Shown here: positions 24,209 through 33,760 of the stretch, one piece after another
How positions within the stretch are numbered: position 1 is the stretch's first letter
Layout of the letters: the number at the start of each line of letters is the position of its first letter
DNA from: Candidatus Babelota bacterium
Lineage (GTDB): Bacteria > Babelota > Babeliae > Babelales > Vermiphilaceae
DNA length: 58,904 bases
NCBI GenBank assembly: GCA_004375875.1
Contig: SOKE01000024.1
Span: 1-58,904 of the forward strand
Direction: 5' to 3'
The notes under the pieces: generated by a model
The model's database searches: none
Told to the model about the DNA's origin: nothing
What the model saw: only the letters and a program-made list of their open reading frames with translations
Program-made: the position numbers and the translations under genes

Positions 24209-26298
24209 TTCAGAAGGAAGTTAGTTTTACAAACAGAATTGGTGGATACATTTTGTAAATGCTTTTTGTGCCTGAGTTTTTTATAAACCAAATAAATTGC
24301 AACAAGAATTGCTGGTAGTCCTATCTGGTAAATAAATGAGTGATTTTTTATATACGCTGGTAAAAGTAATCGAATAGCACCTAGATTTCGGTTTTTTAAA
24401 GCAAGTTGTAGTGGCGAGCAATTGGTATCATCGAGGCATCGAGGATCAGCATTTCTTTTTAATAAAAATCTCATAATATCGGTTCGTCCACATTCAGCAG
24501 CCCAATGAAGTGGAGTCTTCCCTTTGCATCGACTATCGACAGGAACTCGCATTAACACTTTTTTTGCTACACTAAAGAAGGAGTATCTACTAAAAAGATA
24601 GGACCAGGGTTTCAATCCTTGATTGTCTCGGTTTGGATCAGCATTGTATCTTAAAAGTAATTCTATGATTCCTGAATATTGACGCTCAATTGCATGAGAT
24701 AGCGGACTTTCTAATCTACCTCCAGACAAATTAGGATTAACATTACACTGTAACAATGTCTCGACCAGGAATGTATCATATGCATCTATAGCATCATAGA
24801 GCAAAGATATTTTATCGGGGCTACGATTAATGAGAATCCGTGCAATAATGTTTTTTTCTTCAGATGCTGGATAAAAGGGAAATCTTGCCTCGCGAAAGAG
24901 TTTTTTCAAATCTTCATTTGTTAGGTGAAGAGAAGATTTATCTAGCAAGAGCCTTGCAAATTGAACTTGTTTTGCTTCGATAGTCTTTAGAATAACCTTT
25001 ACCAGGATTTCTTTGGTAGGAGATGAAACCAATAGAAGTTTTTTGCCTACAGATAATGCACCATTTTGGGCAGCGATTTCTAGAGGGGTAACTCTATTAG
25101 GACAGTTTGTGGTTTGTGCTCCATAAGCAATGAAAATTGAAGCTAAAATGCCATCATTATGCTTAGCTGCAACCTGAAGAGGCGTAAATCCTTTATTATT
25201 GAGGATTGTTAAACTTGCTCCTCCGGCTAGGAGTATTTTTACTGCTTCATTAAACCCATTCTCAATTGCATAGTATAACGGTGGCTCTGTGGGAATAGTA
25301 TGATATCGTTCGAGACTTTGTTGATAGATAGCTTCGTTTAAGTTTGGACAAAGTCTAGCAGCATAATATTTAAGGAGGGCATTTGGATCAGCATGAAAAT
25401 CAAGTAATAGTTTGATAGATGCAATGTCCTTTTTTTTAATAGCTACATGAAGAGGCGTTTTATTATTTACATCAGGAATATCTGGATTCGCCAAATGTTG
25501 AAGAAGAATTTTTACAATATCAGGTCTTCCTAGGCTTATAGCAACGTGCAAAGGGACACAATTAATAACGGTGGCTTTTTTTATCAAACTATTAAGCTGA
25601 TTTTCAATGTTAAGCTGATTTTTCATTTGCATAGTTGCTTGAAATGCAAGACAATTTCCACAAGAAACGGTTCTTGTGCCTCCTATTGTAATTCCCACAT
25701 TACTTAATACAGGAGTATTAACCTGAGATAGCAGCCCTTCGCGACCATGATCTTTTCTTACTGTATTGAGTAATATTCGAAGAGCAGCAACACGCCCATA
25801 ATTTACCGCATGACAACAAAGTGATACATTCTTTCCATCCAACAATAATGGGTTAGTAAGTTCATGAAGTAAAAGTCTATCTACAGGCTTTTTAAGAGCA
25901 TGAGACAAGGTCATATTTCCAGAAGCTGGCAGCGGGAATAAACAAGGTGGTATTTTTCCTGTTTTTCCTAACTGGTATATACCCATAAAACCAAAAACAT
26001 CTCCATTAACAATAGCTTCTTTTAAAGGATTTTTTTTATTCATATATGATTTTAAAGCATAACTTGAGAGCACATCGATAAGAGGATCAGAGAGCCTAAT
26101 TGTTTGAGGAATATTATTATTTTTTTGTGTAATATTAATTACACTTTTTTCATCAACAGTAACAGCAAGCCTTTTTGCTTTGATATCTGATAGAACGCGA
26201 TTTGCACTGAGCGATTCAAGTGATTCAACTGCGAAAGCGCTTCTGAATAAGTTGCTTGAAAAAAGAAGTAAGAATAATAGTATTAAATCTTTTTTCAT
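24193..26298 (-). CDS. large ankyrin-repeat protein with C-terminal membrane anchor
   Basis: The 701-residue protein has a signal peptide (MKKDLILLFLLLFSSNLF) and about fifteen ankyrin repeats of varied quality between residues 95 and 640, for example CVPLHVAISLGRPDIVKILL, NKTPLHVAIKKKDIASIKLL and GKTPLHWAAECGRTDIMRFL. Near the C-terminus a hydrophobic segment (IYQIGLPAILVAIYLVY) followed by lysines would anchor it, with the repeats outside the cytoplasm. The last residues extend over the decayed toxin fragment on the other strand. Likely a surface or host-interaction protein. Confidence 0.88.
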   Translation of the reverse strand: MKKDLILLFLLLFSSNLFRSAFAVESLESLSANRVLSDIKAKRLAVTVDEKSVINITQKNNNIPQTIRLSDPLIDVLSSYALKSYMNKKNPLKEAIVNGDVFGFMGIYQLGKTGKIPPCLFPLPASGNMTLSHALKKPVDRLLLHELTNPLLLDGKNVSLCCHAVNYGRVAALRILLNTVRKDHGREGLLSQVNTPVLSNVGITIGGTRTVSCGNCLAFQATMQMKNQLNIENQLNSLIKKATVINCVPLHVAISLGRPDIVKILLQHLANPDIPDVNNKTPLHVAIKKKDIASIKLLLDFHADPNALLKYYAARLCPNLNEAIYQQSLERYHTIPTEPPLYYAIENGFNEAVKILLAGGASLTILNNKGFTPLQVAAKHNDGILASIFIAYGAQTTNCPNRVTPLEIAAQNGALSVGKKLLLVSSPTKEILVKVILKTIEAKQVQFARLLLDKSSLHLTNEDLKKLFREARFPFYPASEEKNIIARILINRSPDKISLLYDAIDAYDTFLVETLLQCNVNPNLSGGRLESPLSHAIERQYSGIIELLLRYNADPNRDNQGLKPWSYLFSRYSFFSVAKKVLMRVPVDSRCKGKTPLHWAAECGRTDIMRFLLKRNADPRCLDDTNCSPLQLALKNRNLGAIRLLLPAYIKNHSFIYQIGLPAILVAIYLVYKKLRHKKHLQNVSTNSVCKTNFLLNYFLK

Positions 26299-26458
26299 TT
26301 TTTCAAATTATCCGGTTTTATTTGCCCTAAAATGCCCTAAAATAACAAAAAAAGTATACCTCTATCTATTAAAAAAATCAAAGGCTCGAGCTATTTCAAA
26401 ACGGTCATACTGACAGAGAATCTACTTTAAAGAATGATTAAGTTATAAGAAGAAAAAA

Positions 26459-26908
26459 TTATTCTGCCCCGCCAAGTTTATCAATCATAGTAATGCGATC
26501 TTGATAGCGCCCACCTTTAAATGGTGCAGAAAGCCAGGCGGTAATCATTGAAACTACTTGTTCATTGGTTACATAATCTGAAGGAATAACCAAAATATTA
26601 GCATTATCATCTTCTTTACTCTTTTGTGCAAGCTCCTCATTCCATGCCAACGCTGCGTAAATTCCTTTAAATCGATTAGTAACAATGGCCATTCCAACTC
26701 CAGTACCACACAAAAGAATACCATACTGCGCCTGTCCTTTGCACAACGCTCGTGCCACTGCTATACCGTATGACGGGTAATCAACCCGCTCGGTACTGAA
26801 TGAACCAGCATCGAGCCATTCAATAGTATAATGTGGAAGTTGAAGTTGTTCTTTAATTATTCTCTTTTGTTCAAATCCATGATGATCATTTCCAATAGCA
26901 ATAATCAT
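26459..26908 (-). CDS. rpiB: ribose 5-phosphate isomerase B
   Basis: The 149-residue protein has the RpiB/LacAB landmarks: N-terminal IAIGNDHHGFEQKR (Asp-His pair in the phosphate/sugar site), the catalytic Cys in GILLCGTGVGMAI, and DDNANILVIPSDYV near the end. It interconverts ribose 5-phosphate and ribulose 5-phosphate in the pentose phosphate pathway. Its ATG overlaps the stop of the lipoprotein gene (TAATG), so the two are translationally coupled. Confidence 0.93.
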   Translation of the reverse strand: MIIAIGNDHHGFEQKRIIKEQLQLPHYTIEWLDAGSFSTERVDYPSYGIAVARALCKGQAQYGILLCGTGVGMAIVTNRFKGIYAALAWNEELAQKSKEDDNANILVIPSDYVTNEQVVSMITAWLSAPFKGGRYQDRITMIDKLGGAE

Positions 26909-27576
26909 TATGTTGCCCCTATTTTTTCATCATGCATATTATTAACAATCAATGAAGTAAGATCCCAGGTAAGCTCAACTTCTTTTTCAACCGATCTAAA
27001 TACAAGCTGAATTTCTTTAACATTTTCATCAATAAGAGGCTTATTTTCAATATCATACGCATTAAAACGAACTAAATAAGGAATCTTAAATTTGCTTAAT
27101 CGTTTACCAAAGAAGAATGTATATTCGGGAGCTAACTCGATTGCCTCTGGTTTTACAATTGGTGCATAGCGTTTACCATCGATTTCCAAAAACAAAGTCC
27201 AATTTGCATCTTCTATATCAAGTGACTTGCCAAACAAACTTAAAACATAAAAAACAATGTAATGCTTATTTTCCTCCAACTGGCGACGCAAAAATGCTTT
27301 TTTATGTTCAGAACTTTTACCATGTTTGTATGCATGTAATTGTGCATATTCAGTTCGTACGTGATCAGAGAGCCAAAGAGCATCAAATACACCCAGCGTC
27401 TCAAATTGATCATATACTTTTACCGACCGAAGAAATTGCCGTGGAATCTTTGCATAATTATCTAGATCGTTGCCCTGATTAAATGATTCTTTAGCCCAAT
27501 CAACAATGCGCCCACACCCTGAGAGCAGCAAAATACAGCCGCTCAGCAACAAATAAATCTTTCTCTTACATCTCAT
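26908..27576 (-). CDS. lipoprotein of unknown function
   Basis: The N-terminus MRCKRKIYLLLSGCILLLSGCG has a signal peptide ending in a lipobox (LLSGC), so the mature protein should be lipid-anchored at Cys 21. The remaining 200 residues look like a beta-rich domain (VFRSVEKEVELTWDL near the end) with no family I recognise. AGGAG lies 7 bases before the ATG. It is co-transcribed with rpiB and divergent from the LolC/E permease gene. Confidence 0.8.
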   Translation of the reverse strand: MRCKRKIYLLLSGCILLLSGCGRIVDWAKESFNQGNDLDNYAKIPRQFLRSVKVYDQFETLGVFDALWLSDHVRTEYAQLHAYKHGKSSEHKKAFLRRQLEENKHYIVFYVLSLFGKSLDIEDANWTLFLEIDGKRYAPIVKPEAIELAPEYTFFFGKRLSKFKIPYLVRFNAYDIENKPLIDENVKEIQLVFRSVEKEVELTWDLTSLIVNNMHDEKIGAT

Positions 27577-27672
27577 AGATGAGCTCCTTTTATGCTATAC
27601 TAATAATATTAGTAGCCTAAAAAAAAGAACTGTTATTGACAAGTTAAACCTAACAAACTGTTTGTATAAAGC

Positions 27673-28908
27673 ATGAATAGAGTATCATTATTTCTTGCAT
27701 GGCGCTATTTGCTTGGAAGTAAGCAAGAACGCAGCATTTCTTATATGGTTATTATCTGTTTTATCAGTATTTTGATAGGTTCTTTTTCGCTTGCTCTTGT
27801 TATGTCCATTATGAATGGATTTGAACAGGAGACATTTCAAAAATTAAAAAATATTCACGCTTCCATAAATATGAATTCCTACGATGAGCACCTTAATTGG
27901 CCAGCAATTAAAGAGGTTTTGCACAAAGAATTTCCTCACATCAGCGCAAGTACTCCAACAACCAGTAAGCATGTTATTGTCCAACTACCTGGATCTGATG
28001 ATATTAGCAATATATTGCTGCTGCGAGCTATAGAACCAATATCACAAGCTACCGTTACTACTCTTGAACAAATGATTGAGGCAAAAAATGGAAAAAAGAG
28101 CAAACTGCAGGAGGCAATACATAATAATAAAATTCTTATCGGCAGATCGCTTGCTGCAACACTCGAAGCTCAATTAGGTGAACCAGTAACTATTCTTTTT
28201 TCGCCAGAAGATGGAATTAAATCTCGACACATTAGTTTCGATCAAGCAGAAGTTATCATTGGTGGCATCTTTCATACAGGTATTGATGAATTTGATAATC
28301 ATGTTATCTACTGCAGTTTTAATTTATTAGAGCAGTTATTTCCTGAAAATGGCGTAACCCAAATCGATCTCCGTATAAAACCGAATATCGAAGAAGAAAC
28401 CGTTGTTGCGCAGCTCAAAGAACGGTTAGGATTGAATGTTTATTCATGGAAACAGCTATATCCAGCCTTAGTTTCTGCTTTAAAATTAGAAAAGTATGCA
28501 ATGTTTTTTATTCTTTCATTAATTATTCTTGTTGCCAGCATGAATATTATGTCATTACTGTTCATGCAAATTGTACAAAAACGTGGTAACATTGCCATTC
28601 TTAAAGCACTTGGCATGCCAAACCAAGCCATACGCACCATCTTTTTAAGCATGGGCATGATTATTGCCCTGCTTGCAACAAGCATTGGTCTTCTTGGCGC
28701 GTTATTCGTCTGTATATTGTTTAAACGATACCCATTCATTCAGTTGCCTGATGCATATTATGTTAGCCATCTACCAGTCAGCATCGAATTGCACTCATTT
28801 GTTCTTATCTTTCTGACTATTATGTTTCTCAGTTTTCTTGCCACATGGTTTGCCACATATAAGACAACACGCATCACTATTGCTTCGGTTCTTCGTTTTG
28901 AAGCATAA
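27673..28908 (+). CDS. lolC: lipoprotein-releasing ABC permease LolC/LolE
   Basis: The 411-residue protein has the LolC/E layout: one N-terminal membrane helix preceded by LFLAWRYLLGSKQERSISYM, a periplasmic MacB-like domain of about 220 residues, then three helices, the first near 275-300 containing SMNIMSLLFMQIVQKRG. The coupling region KRGNIAILKALGMPNQAIR contacts the ATPase. It extracts lipoproteins from the inner membrane for delivery to the outer membrane, implying a diderm cell. The LolD ATPase is not in the window. LolC and LolE cannot be told apart here. Confidence 0.88.
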   Translation: MNRVSLFLAWRYLLGSKQERSISYMVIICFISILIGSFSLALVMSIMNGFEQETFQKLKNIHASINMNSYDEHLNWPAIKEVLHKEFPHISASTPTTSKHVIVQLPGSDDISNILLLRAIEPISQATVTTLEQMIEAKNGKKSKLQEAIHNNKILIGRSLAATLEAQLGEPVTILFSPEDGIKSRHISFDQAEVIIGGIFHTGIDEFDNHVIYCSFNLLEQLFPENGVTQIDLRIKPNIEEETVVAQLKERLGLNVYSWKQLYPALVSALKLEKYAMFFILSLIILVASMNIMSLLFMQIVQKRGNIAILKALGMPNQAIRTIFLSMGMIIALLATSIGLLGALFVCILFKRYPFIQLPDAYYVSHLPVSIELHSFVLIFLTIMFLSFLATWFATYKTTRITIASVLRFEA

Positions 28909-29002
28909 CTATAAAAATTTCTTGTGTTTATCTTCCTTCATGCGGTAAAAAACTATAAGATAAAATTGGTATATGACCATTTTTTTAGAATGTGAAGTGA
29001 AA

Positions 29003-30166
29003 ATGATAACATCAATATTCAATGATCTTGATCTTGCAAATAAACGGGTATTACTTCGTGCCGATCTTAATGTTCCAATACGTAATAGCCAAATAATGGA
29101 TGACTATCGGTTACGCAACCTGTTGCCTACAATCAATCTCATTCACCAAAAAGGAGGAAAGATTGTACTTATAACCCATATTGGAAGACCTAAACAACCG
29201 AATCCAGAATTATCAACTAAACAGCTCATACCATGGTTTAAGAAGAATGGGTATCAAATCGTTTTTTCTCCCACTTTAGAAGATGCACACAAAAAAATTA
29301 ATGAAGGCTATCCGCTAGTGCTCCTTGAAAATATACGCTTTTTTCCTGGTGAAAAAGGAAAAGATAAACAGCTTGCACAATCACTTGCAGCATTGGCTGA
29401 TTATTATGTCAACGACGCATTTGCAACTATGCATCGTGATGATGCATCAATAACAGTGGTTCCTCAATACTTCCCGCCAGAGAACCGAACTATAGGACTA
29501 CTAGCTGAGCGTGAACTGACCCATCTGAATCGCTTGCTACATCATCCAACACATCCATTTGCGCTTATCATCGGCGGTGGAAAAGTACAAGATAAACTAC
29601 CATTACTCTTTAATTTGCTTGATAAGATTGATATGCTTTTCCTCTGTCCTGCAATTGTTTTTACTTTTTTAAAAGCAATGGGCGAAACAGTAGGCAAATC
29701 GCTTGTTAATAATGCTGCTCTGGATCTCTGCAAAGAAATTATGAACGCTGCAAAAACAAATAATGTTAAGATTTTCTTTCCTATTGACTTTCAAATTGCC
29801 CTTGATTCGTTTGATGGGCCTCTTTCCTATGTACCAGCAAATGAAATTCCTGATAATGGTGTTGGTATTAGCATTGGACCACAAACCGTAGACCTTTTTG
29901 CCAATGAGTTCAAAAATGCTAAAACAATTCTATATAATGGATTAATGGGCGATATAGGCAGAGAACAAACATTAACAGGCGCATGCGGCATCTTTCGTGC
30001 AATGACCATAACAAAAGCTCATACAATTATTGCAGGAGGTGATTCTGTTGCTGCTGCACATTTTTGTACTGTTATAGATAAAATAGAATGGTGTTCAACG
30101 GGGGGTGGCGCTACTATCGACTATCTAACTGGACAATCGCTTCCTGGCCTTTTAGCACTTGAATAG
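29003..30166 (+). CDS. pgk: phosphoglycerate kinase
   Basis: The product from the ATG at 29003 is 387 residues, typical of the family; the frame extends ten codons upstream to 28973 without support. It shows RVLLRADLNVPI and DDYRLRNLLPTI (3-phosphoglycerate site), ITHIGRPKQPN, the GGGKVQDKLPLL hinge and the C-terminal nucleotide loop IIAGGDSVAAAHF. It produces ATP in glycolysis in the cytoplasm. It follows the Lol permease gene on the same strand; the ribosome binding site is weak. Confidence 0.96.
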   Translation: MITSIFNDLDLANKRVLLRADLNVPIRNSQIMDDYRLRNLLPTINLIHQKGGKIVLITHIGRPKQPNPELSTKQLIPWFKKNGYQIVFSPTLEDAHKKINEGYPLVLLENIRFFPGEKGKDKQLAQSLAALADYYVNDAFATMHRDDASITVVPQYFPPENRTIGLLAERELTHLNRLLHHPTHPFALIIGGGKVQDKLPLLFNLLDKIDMLFLCPAIVFTFLKAMGETVGKSLVNNAALDLCKEIMNAAKTNNVKIFFPIDFQIALDSFDGPLSYVPANEIPDNGVGISIGPQTVDLFANEFKNAKTILYNGLMGDIGREQTLTGACGIFRAMTITKAHTIIAGGDSVAAAHFCTVIDKIEWCSTGGGATIDYLTGQSLPGLLALE

Positions 30167-30181
30167 AAAGACAATTGTTCA

Positions 30182-30715
30182 TTAGCATAGGGGACAAAAA
30201 CTGAGTATGCTCACACCATTGAGCAGGTATTCATCAACAGTGGTATCATCAAATGCTTCCTTTTCAAAAATCAACAGACCGTAATTATCAAACTTCATAT
30301 CCCATGTGCAGGCAGTGGGTTGTGTAATGCCAAGCATTTGTGCAAGTTCCTGCACAAATGCTTGCTCTGAGCCGTTGGTCCGTTTTAGACTTGAATGTTC
30401 AATAGTACGAACTTTTTGATTAAATGGTGATAATTGCATCAAATGACTAAAGTCATCAGGCTTATCCCAAATAGTTTGTTTATCAAAATAAACTTCATCA
30501 CGAGACAAACCTACTACACCCCGTAAGCAGTCAAAATCTGGATTATCTACAAAATATGCTGCTTTACGCAAATTAAAACAGTTTGGATGGCACAAATCAT
30601 GCAAAACAAATTCAGGAATATTATCCCGCTCCTTCAGTATAAGCATCATTCGTGGTAAACCATTCAAACATCTGAGCACCTCATATTGCCGCTGTACCTT
30701 TTCATTATGCTTCAT
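30182..30715 (-). CDS. conserved-looking protein of unknown function, Cys/His-rich
   Basis: I start at the ATG at 30715, seven bases after GGAGG, giving 177 residues; the frame begins four codons earlier. The sequence has Cys/His groupings (HDLCHPNCFNL, DFDCLRG, and FCPLC at the very end) that could bind a metal, and no signal peptide. I do not recognise the family. It converges on pgk. Confidence 0.65.
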   Translation of the reverse strand: MKHNEKVQRQYEVLRCLNGLPRMMLILKERDNIPEFVLHDLCHPNCFNLRKAAYFVDNPDFDCLRGVVGLSRDEVYFDKQTIWDKPDDFSHLMQLSPFNQKVRTIEHSSLKRTNGSEQAFVQELAQMLGITQPTACTWDMKFDNYGLLIFEKEAFDDTTVDEYLLNGVSILSFCPLC

Positions 30716-30727
30716 AACATCCTCCAA

Positions 30728-31097
30728 GGCATCAAATTATAGGGTGATTGTCCTGTAGTACATCATGACTATACATTATACTGTTTACCTTTTTTACCAT
30801 ACCTTACTTCATCCCGAACATCAATAGCAAGAAAATATCCATTATACAAAGATAATTACCCAAAAAGGCATATCTTAATCAGTAGGATATACGTAAACAC
30901 ATTTTTCATTATAATTAAAAAACACAACGTTATGAAAAGATGGAAAGTAACTATGTTTACTGATCAACATAAATTATGTTGACAGTTAGATAAATCAATC
31001 ACTATTAAAACGGAAACTTTGACATAGCAAATAATATTACGATAGCCTGAATAAAGAAATATACATAGAAAGGGATTTTTTAGAAATTGGGCGTACC
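30728..31097. other. intergenic stretch
   Basis: A 370-base gap between two divergent genes. Apart from the palindrome at 30964 and its overlapping -35-like hexamer I see no gene or RNA. Confidence 0.4.
30964..30982 (+). promoter_or_regulatory. palindrome overlapping a -35 element
   Basis: TCAACATAA-A-TTATGTTGA is a perfect 9-bp inverted repeat. Its right arm runs into TTGACA (30979-30984), with a weak TATTAA 18 bases on. This looks like an operator site for the secreted kinase-like gene downstream. Confidence 0.4.
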
Positions 31098-32150
31098 ATG
31101 GGACGACAAATTATCATTGCAGGATTAATTGCAATACTCGCAATTTTTGGAAATAAAACAATGTATACTCGCAGTATACATCGGCCAAATGATCCAACTA
31201 TGCCTGTACTGACAACAAGATGGGTAGATAATAATCAATTTTATTCAATCAAAAGCTACTATTTACAAGAATATCCTTTCTTTAAAATCTTTGATCGAAA
31301 TCATTTCTTTAATAATTATTTACCAACAGGTTCTATTAGTTTTAGAAACAATTCTGAAAAAACAGTTGATAGCACAACTATCACACAGCTGATCGACGAG
31401 CTCATTGAAGAAGTTAATAAAAAAAAGAAACAGTTCTCTCATTTTAAGGTATTGCGCAAGCGAAATTTCAATCGTAATAAAATTTCAGGTCTTCTTATTC
31501 TTAAATGTAAAGATTATCCTTTTGTAGTAAAACTTTTTATTGAAAATCCAAATAGCTTTACAAATCCTTATCAAAAAGGTATCGAACCTACTATCTTTTT
31601 CTTCATGGCTGGAGGAATCAATCGTCATATAAGTGGCTTTACGCGCATCAAAAATGCACAGTTCATAAAAAATTGCATTGCTCATAAACCAAGCTTGCCA
31701 GTTGAGTTTGATGTTCCACGTAAATGGTTTTATATTCCGCGTGGTAGTAAATGGATGGAACTACGTGGTTACAATATTGGCCTTAACGATCAGATTGTCA
31801 CAAAAATCCCTGGAACTTACTGCATTATTGCTGATGAAATTAAGTACGAACGTAAATTTTCCCTTCTTAATAAAGGTGACCGTCAAATATCTATGAAATT
31901 CTGTAATTTAGTTAATTTTTGCATTGACCCACATATCGATAATTTTATGCTTGAAAAAGAAACAAAAAAACTTGTTATTGTTGATACCGAACATTTTCCA
32001 AGTATCACCGGTCTTACCAATGTTGATGGTATTTACACAAGTCAAATACGCTGGTATATCGATCTTTCATTGAAATGTCTACAAGACATGTACTTCCGTG
32101 ATAAAAAAACACGTAAGTACATCCAACACTACGGAACTCACCACTATTGA
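31098..32150 (+). CDS. secreted protein with kinase-like fold
   Basis: The 350-residue protein has a short N-terminal signal (QIIIAGLIAILAIFG). I see landmarks of the protein kinase/aminoglycoside kinase fold: a strand with a candidate ATP-binding Lys (YPFVVKLFIENP, about residue 154), and a catalytic-loop-like CIDPHIDNFMLE followed by KLVIVDTEHF, which would supply Asp, Asn and the metal-binding Asp. It has no clear glycine-rich loop. The assignment is by eye and could be wrong. If right, this is an exported kinase-like effector. It lies alone, with a possible operator upstream. Confidence 0.65.
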   Translation: MGRQIIIAGLIAILAIFGNKTMYTRSIHRPNDPTMPVLTTRWVDNNQFYSIKSYYLQEYPFFKIFDRNHFFNNYLPTGSISFRNNSEKTVDSTTITQLIDELIEEVNKKKKQFSHFKVLRKRNFNRNKISGLLILKCKDYPFVVKLFIENPNSFTNPYQKGIEPTIFFFMAGGINRHISGFTRIKNAQFIKNCIAHKPSLPVEFDVPRKWFYIPRGSKWMELRGYNIGLNDQIVTKIPGTYCIIADEIKYERKFSLLNKGDRQISMKFCNLVNFCIDPHIDNFMLEKETKKLVIVDTEHFPSITGLTNVDGIYTSQIRWYIDLSLKCLQDMYFRDKKTRKYIQHYGTHHY

Positions 32151-32158
32151 AATTGTGT

Positions 32159-33607
32159 TTAAATATTGATTTCTATACGACGCATTTTTTCACGAAATTC
32201 AGGATGATCTTCTATATATTCCTCCATTTTTTTTATTCCATTCAACACAGTCGAATGATCTCTTCCACCTAAGAATGTACCAATATCACGCAACGATTTG
32301 TTTGTCATCTTTTTCATAAGAAACATAAGTAAATGACGAACAAAGGAGAGATCCTTATTTCTACTTTTTGAACGTAACTCTTCAAGACTATACTGATAAT
32401 GTTTGTTAACTGTTTTAACAATGCATAAAAAATCAACCTTCTGCGGTTTACTATCTCCTGGACGTACTAATACTTTTTTTGCCAATTCAAGTGAAATTGA
32501 TTGTTTAGTCAACAATGCAAATGCCATTACACGAATTAAAGCACCTTCAAGTTCACGAATATTGGAAATCACCCGTGAGGCAATAAAATTGGCCACATCA
32601 TCGCTCAACAATTCACCCTGCAGTTCAGCCTTTTTCTTTAAAATAGCTATTTTAGTCTCAAGTGAAGGTGCCTGAATATCGGCAACTAATCCACATGATA
32701 AACGTGATTGAAGTCGCTCCGCTAGTCCTTTAATATCATTAGGCATAGTATCGCTTGAAAAAACAATCTGCTTATGGGCATCATAAAGACAGTTAAAAAT
32801 ATGAAAAAATGCTTCCTGCGTTTGTTCTTTGTTAGAAATAAACTGAATATCATCTATGAGAAGTACATGAGCATTTTTATATTTCTCATTAAACGCATGC
32901 ACTCTATCAAAACGAATGCCGTTAATAAACTCATTTACAAAACGGTCGATTGTTTGGTACACAACAACTACCCGTTCATCACGTTGTTTTATCTTATTGC
33001 CAATTGCATGCAGTAAATGTGTTTTGCCAAGACCTGAACAGCCATAGATAAATAATGGGTTATAGACAAGCCCTGGATGCTCAGCAACCGCGTGCGATGC
33101 AGCATATGCAAGCGAACTATTAGAACCAACAATAAAATTATCAAATGAGTAAGCACTATTGATATGGCAACCAGATTTAGATGAGACCTTTTTAATTCTA
33201 CTTCTATTAGCAAGTACTTTCGCTGGCACCACCATTATTGGACAAATATTAGTAGAAGAAGAAATACTCGATTGGTTTTGATCAACTCCATTTTTTTCTT
33301 TTGCATCAACCAATATAATATGAGGCATAGTAACATGTAAAAGACGCCCTATATGCATTTGAACCAGCTGCATATAGTTAATTTTTATCCAATCACGTAC
33401 AAATGTATTGGGTGCCTCCAAATAAACGGTATTATTTGAAGCATCCCACTTATGAAATGAAACTGCTTTGAACCATGTCTCAACAACACTACTACCAGCC
33501 TCTTCTTTAAGAATAGCCAAAAAATCATCCCAAACATGCGGTACCATATTTATATTCTCAAGTGATGACTTAAATTTTGTTTCAAAAGACGTACCCGAGG
33601 ACATCAT
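32159..33607 (-). CDS. dnaA: chromosomal replication initiator DnaA
   Basis: The 482-residue protein has the four DnaA domains: helical domain I, a linker around residues 105-150, the AAA+ domain with Walker A GCSGLGKTHL, Walker B VLLIDDIQF, and sensor region, and the DNA-binding domain IV with GGRDHSTVLNGIKKM. It binds oriC and melts DNA. An AAGGAG lies just before two adjacent ATGs (33607 and 33604); either may be used. dnaN is not next to it and I see no cluster of DnaA boxes, so the origin may be elsewhere. Confidence 0.96.
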   Translation of the reverse strand: MMSSGTSFETKFKSSLENINMVPHVWDDFLAILKEEAGSSVVETWFKAVSFHKWDASNNTVYLEAPNTFVRDWIKINYMQLVQMHIGRLLHVTMPHIILVDAKEKNGVDQNQSSISSSTNICPIMVVPAKVLANRSRIKKVSSKSGCHINSAYSFDNFIVGSNSSLAYAASHAVAEHPGLVYNPLFIYGCSGLGKTHLLHAIGNKIKQRDERVVVVYQTIDRFVNEFINGIRFDRVHAFNEKYKNAHVLLIDDIQFISNKEQTQEAFFHIFNCLYDAHKQIVFSSDTMPNDIKGLAERLQSRLSCGLVADIQAPSLETKIAILKKKAELQGELLSDDVANFIASRVISNIRELEGALIRVMAFALLTKQSISLELAKKVLVRPGDSKPQKVDFLCIVKTVNKHYQYSLEELRSKSRNKDLSFVRHLLMFLMKKMTNKSLRDIGTFLGGRDHSTVLNGIKKMEEYIEDHPEFREKMRRIEINI

Positions 33608-33760
33608 TCTCCTTTTTTATTATGCTTTAAATTCATTACCGCATAATTATGGAGTATAAAATAATATGGAAAAAAAGAGACATAAAATGATGGTAATTTT
33701 TACCCTAGCACTACTAATGTAACAGATCAATAAAGATTGGCAACAAACACCAAAAGGGTT

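Noticed and set aside
27636-27670. TTGACA and TATAAA before the LolC/E gene
   Set aside because: Spacer of 23 bases and -10 only three bases from the ATG; not a usable promoter.
33608-33760. oriC next to dnaA
   Set aside because: I looked for TTATCCACA-type boxes around dnaA and found no cluster.
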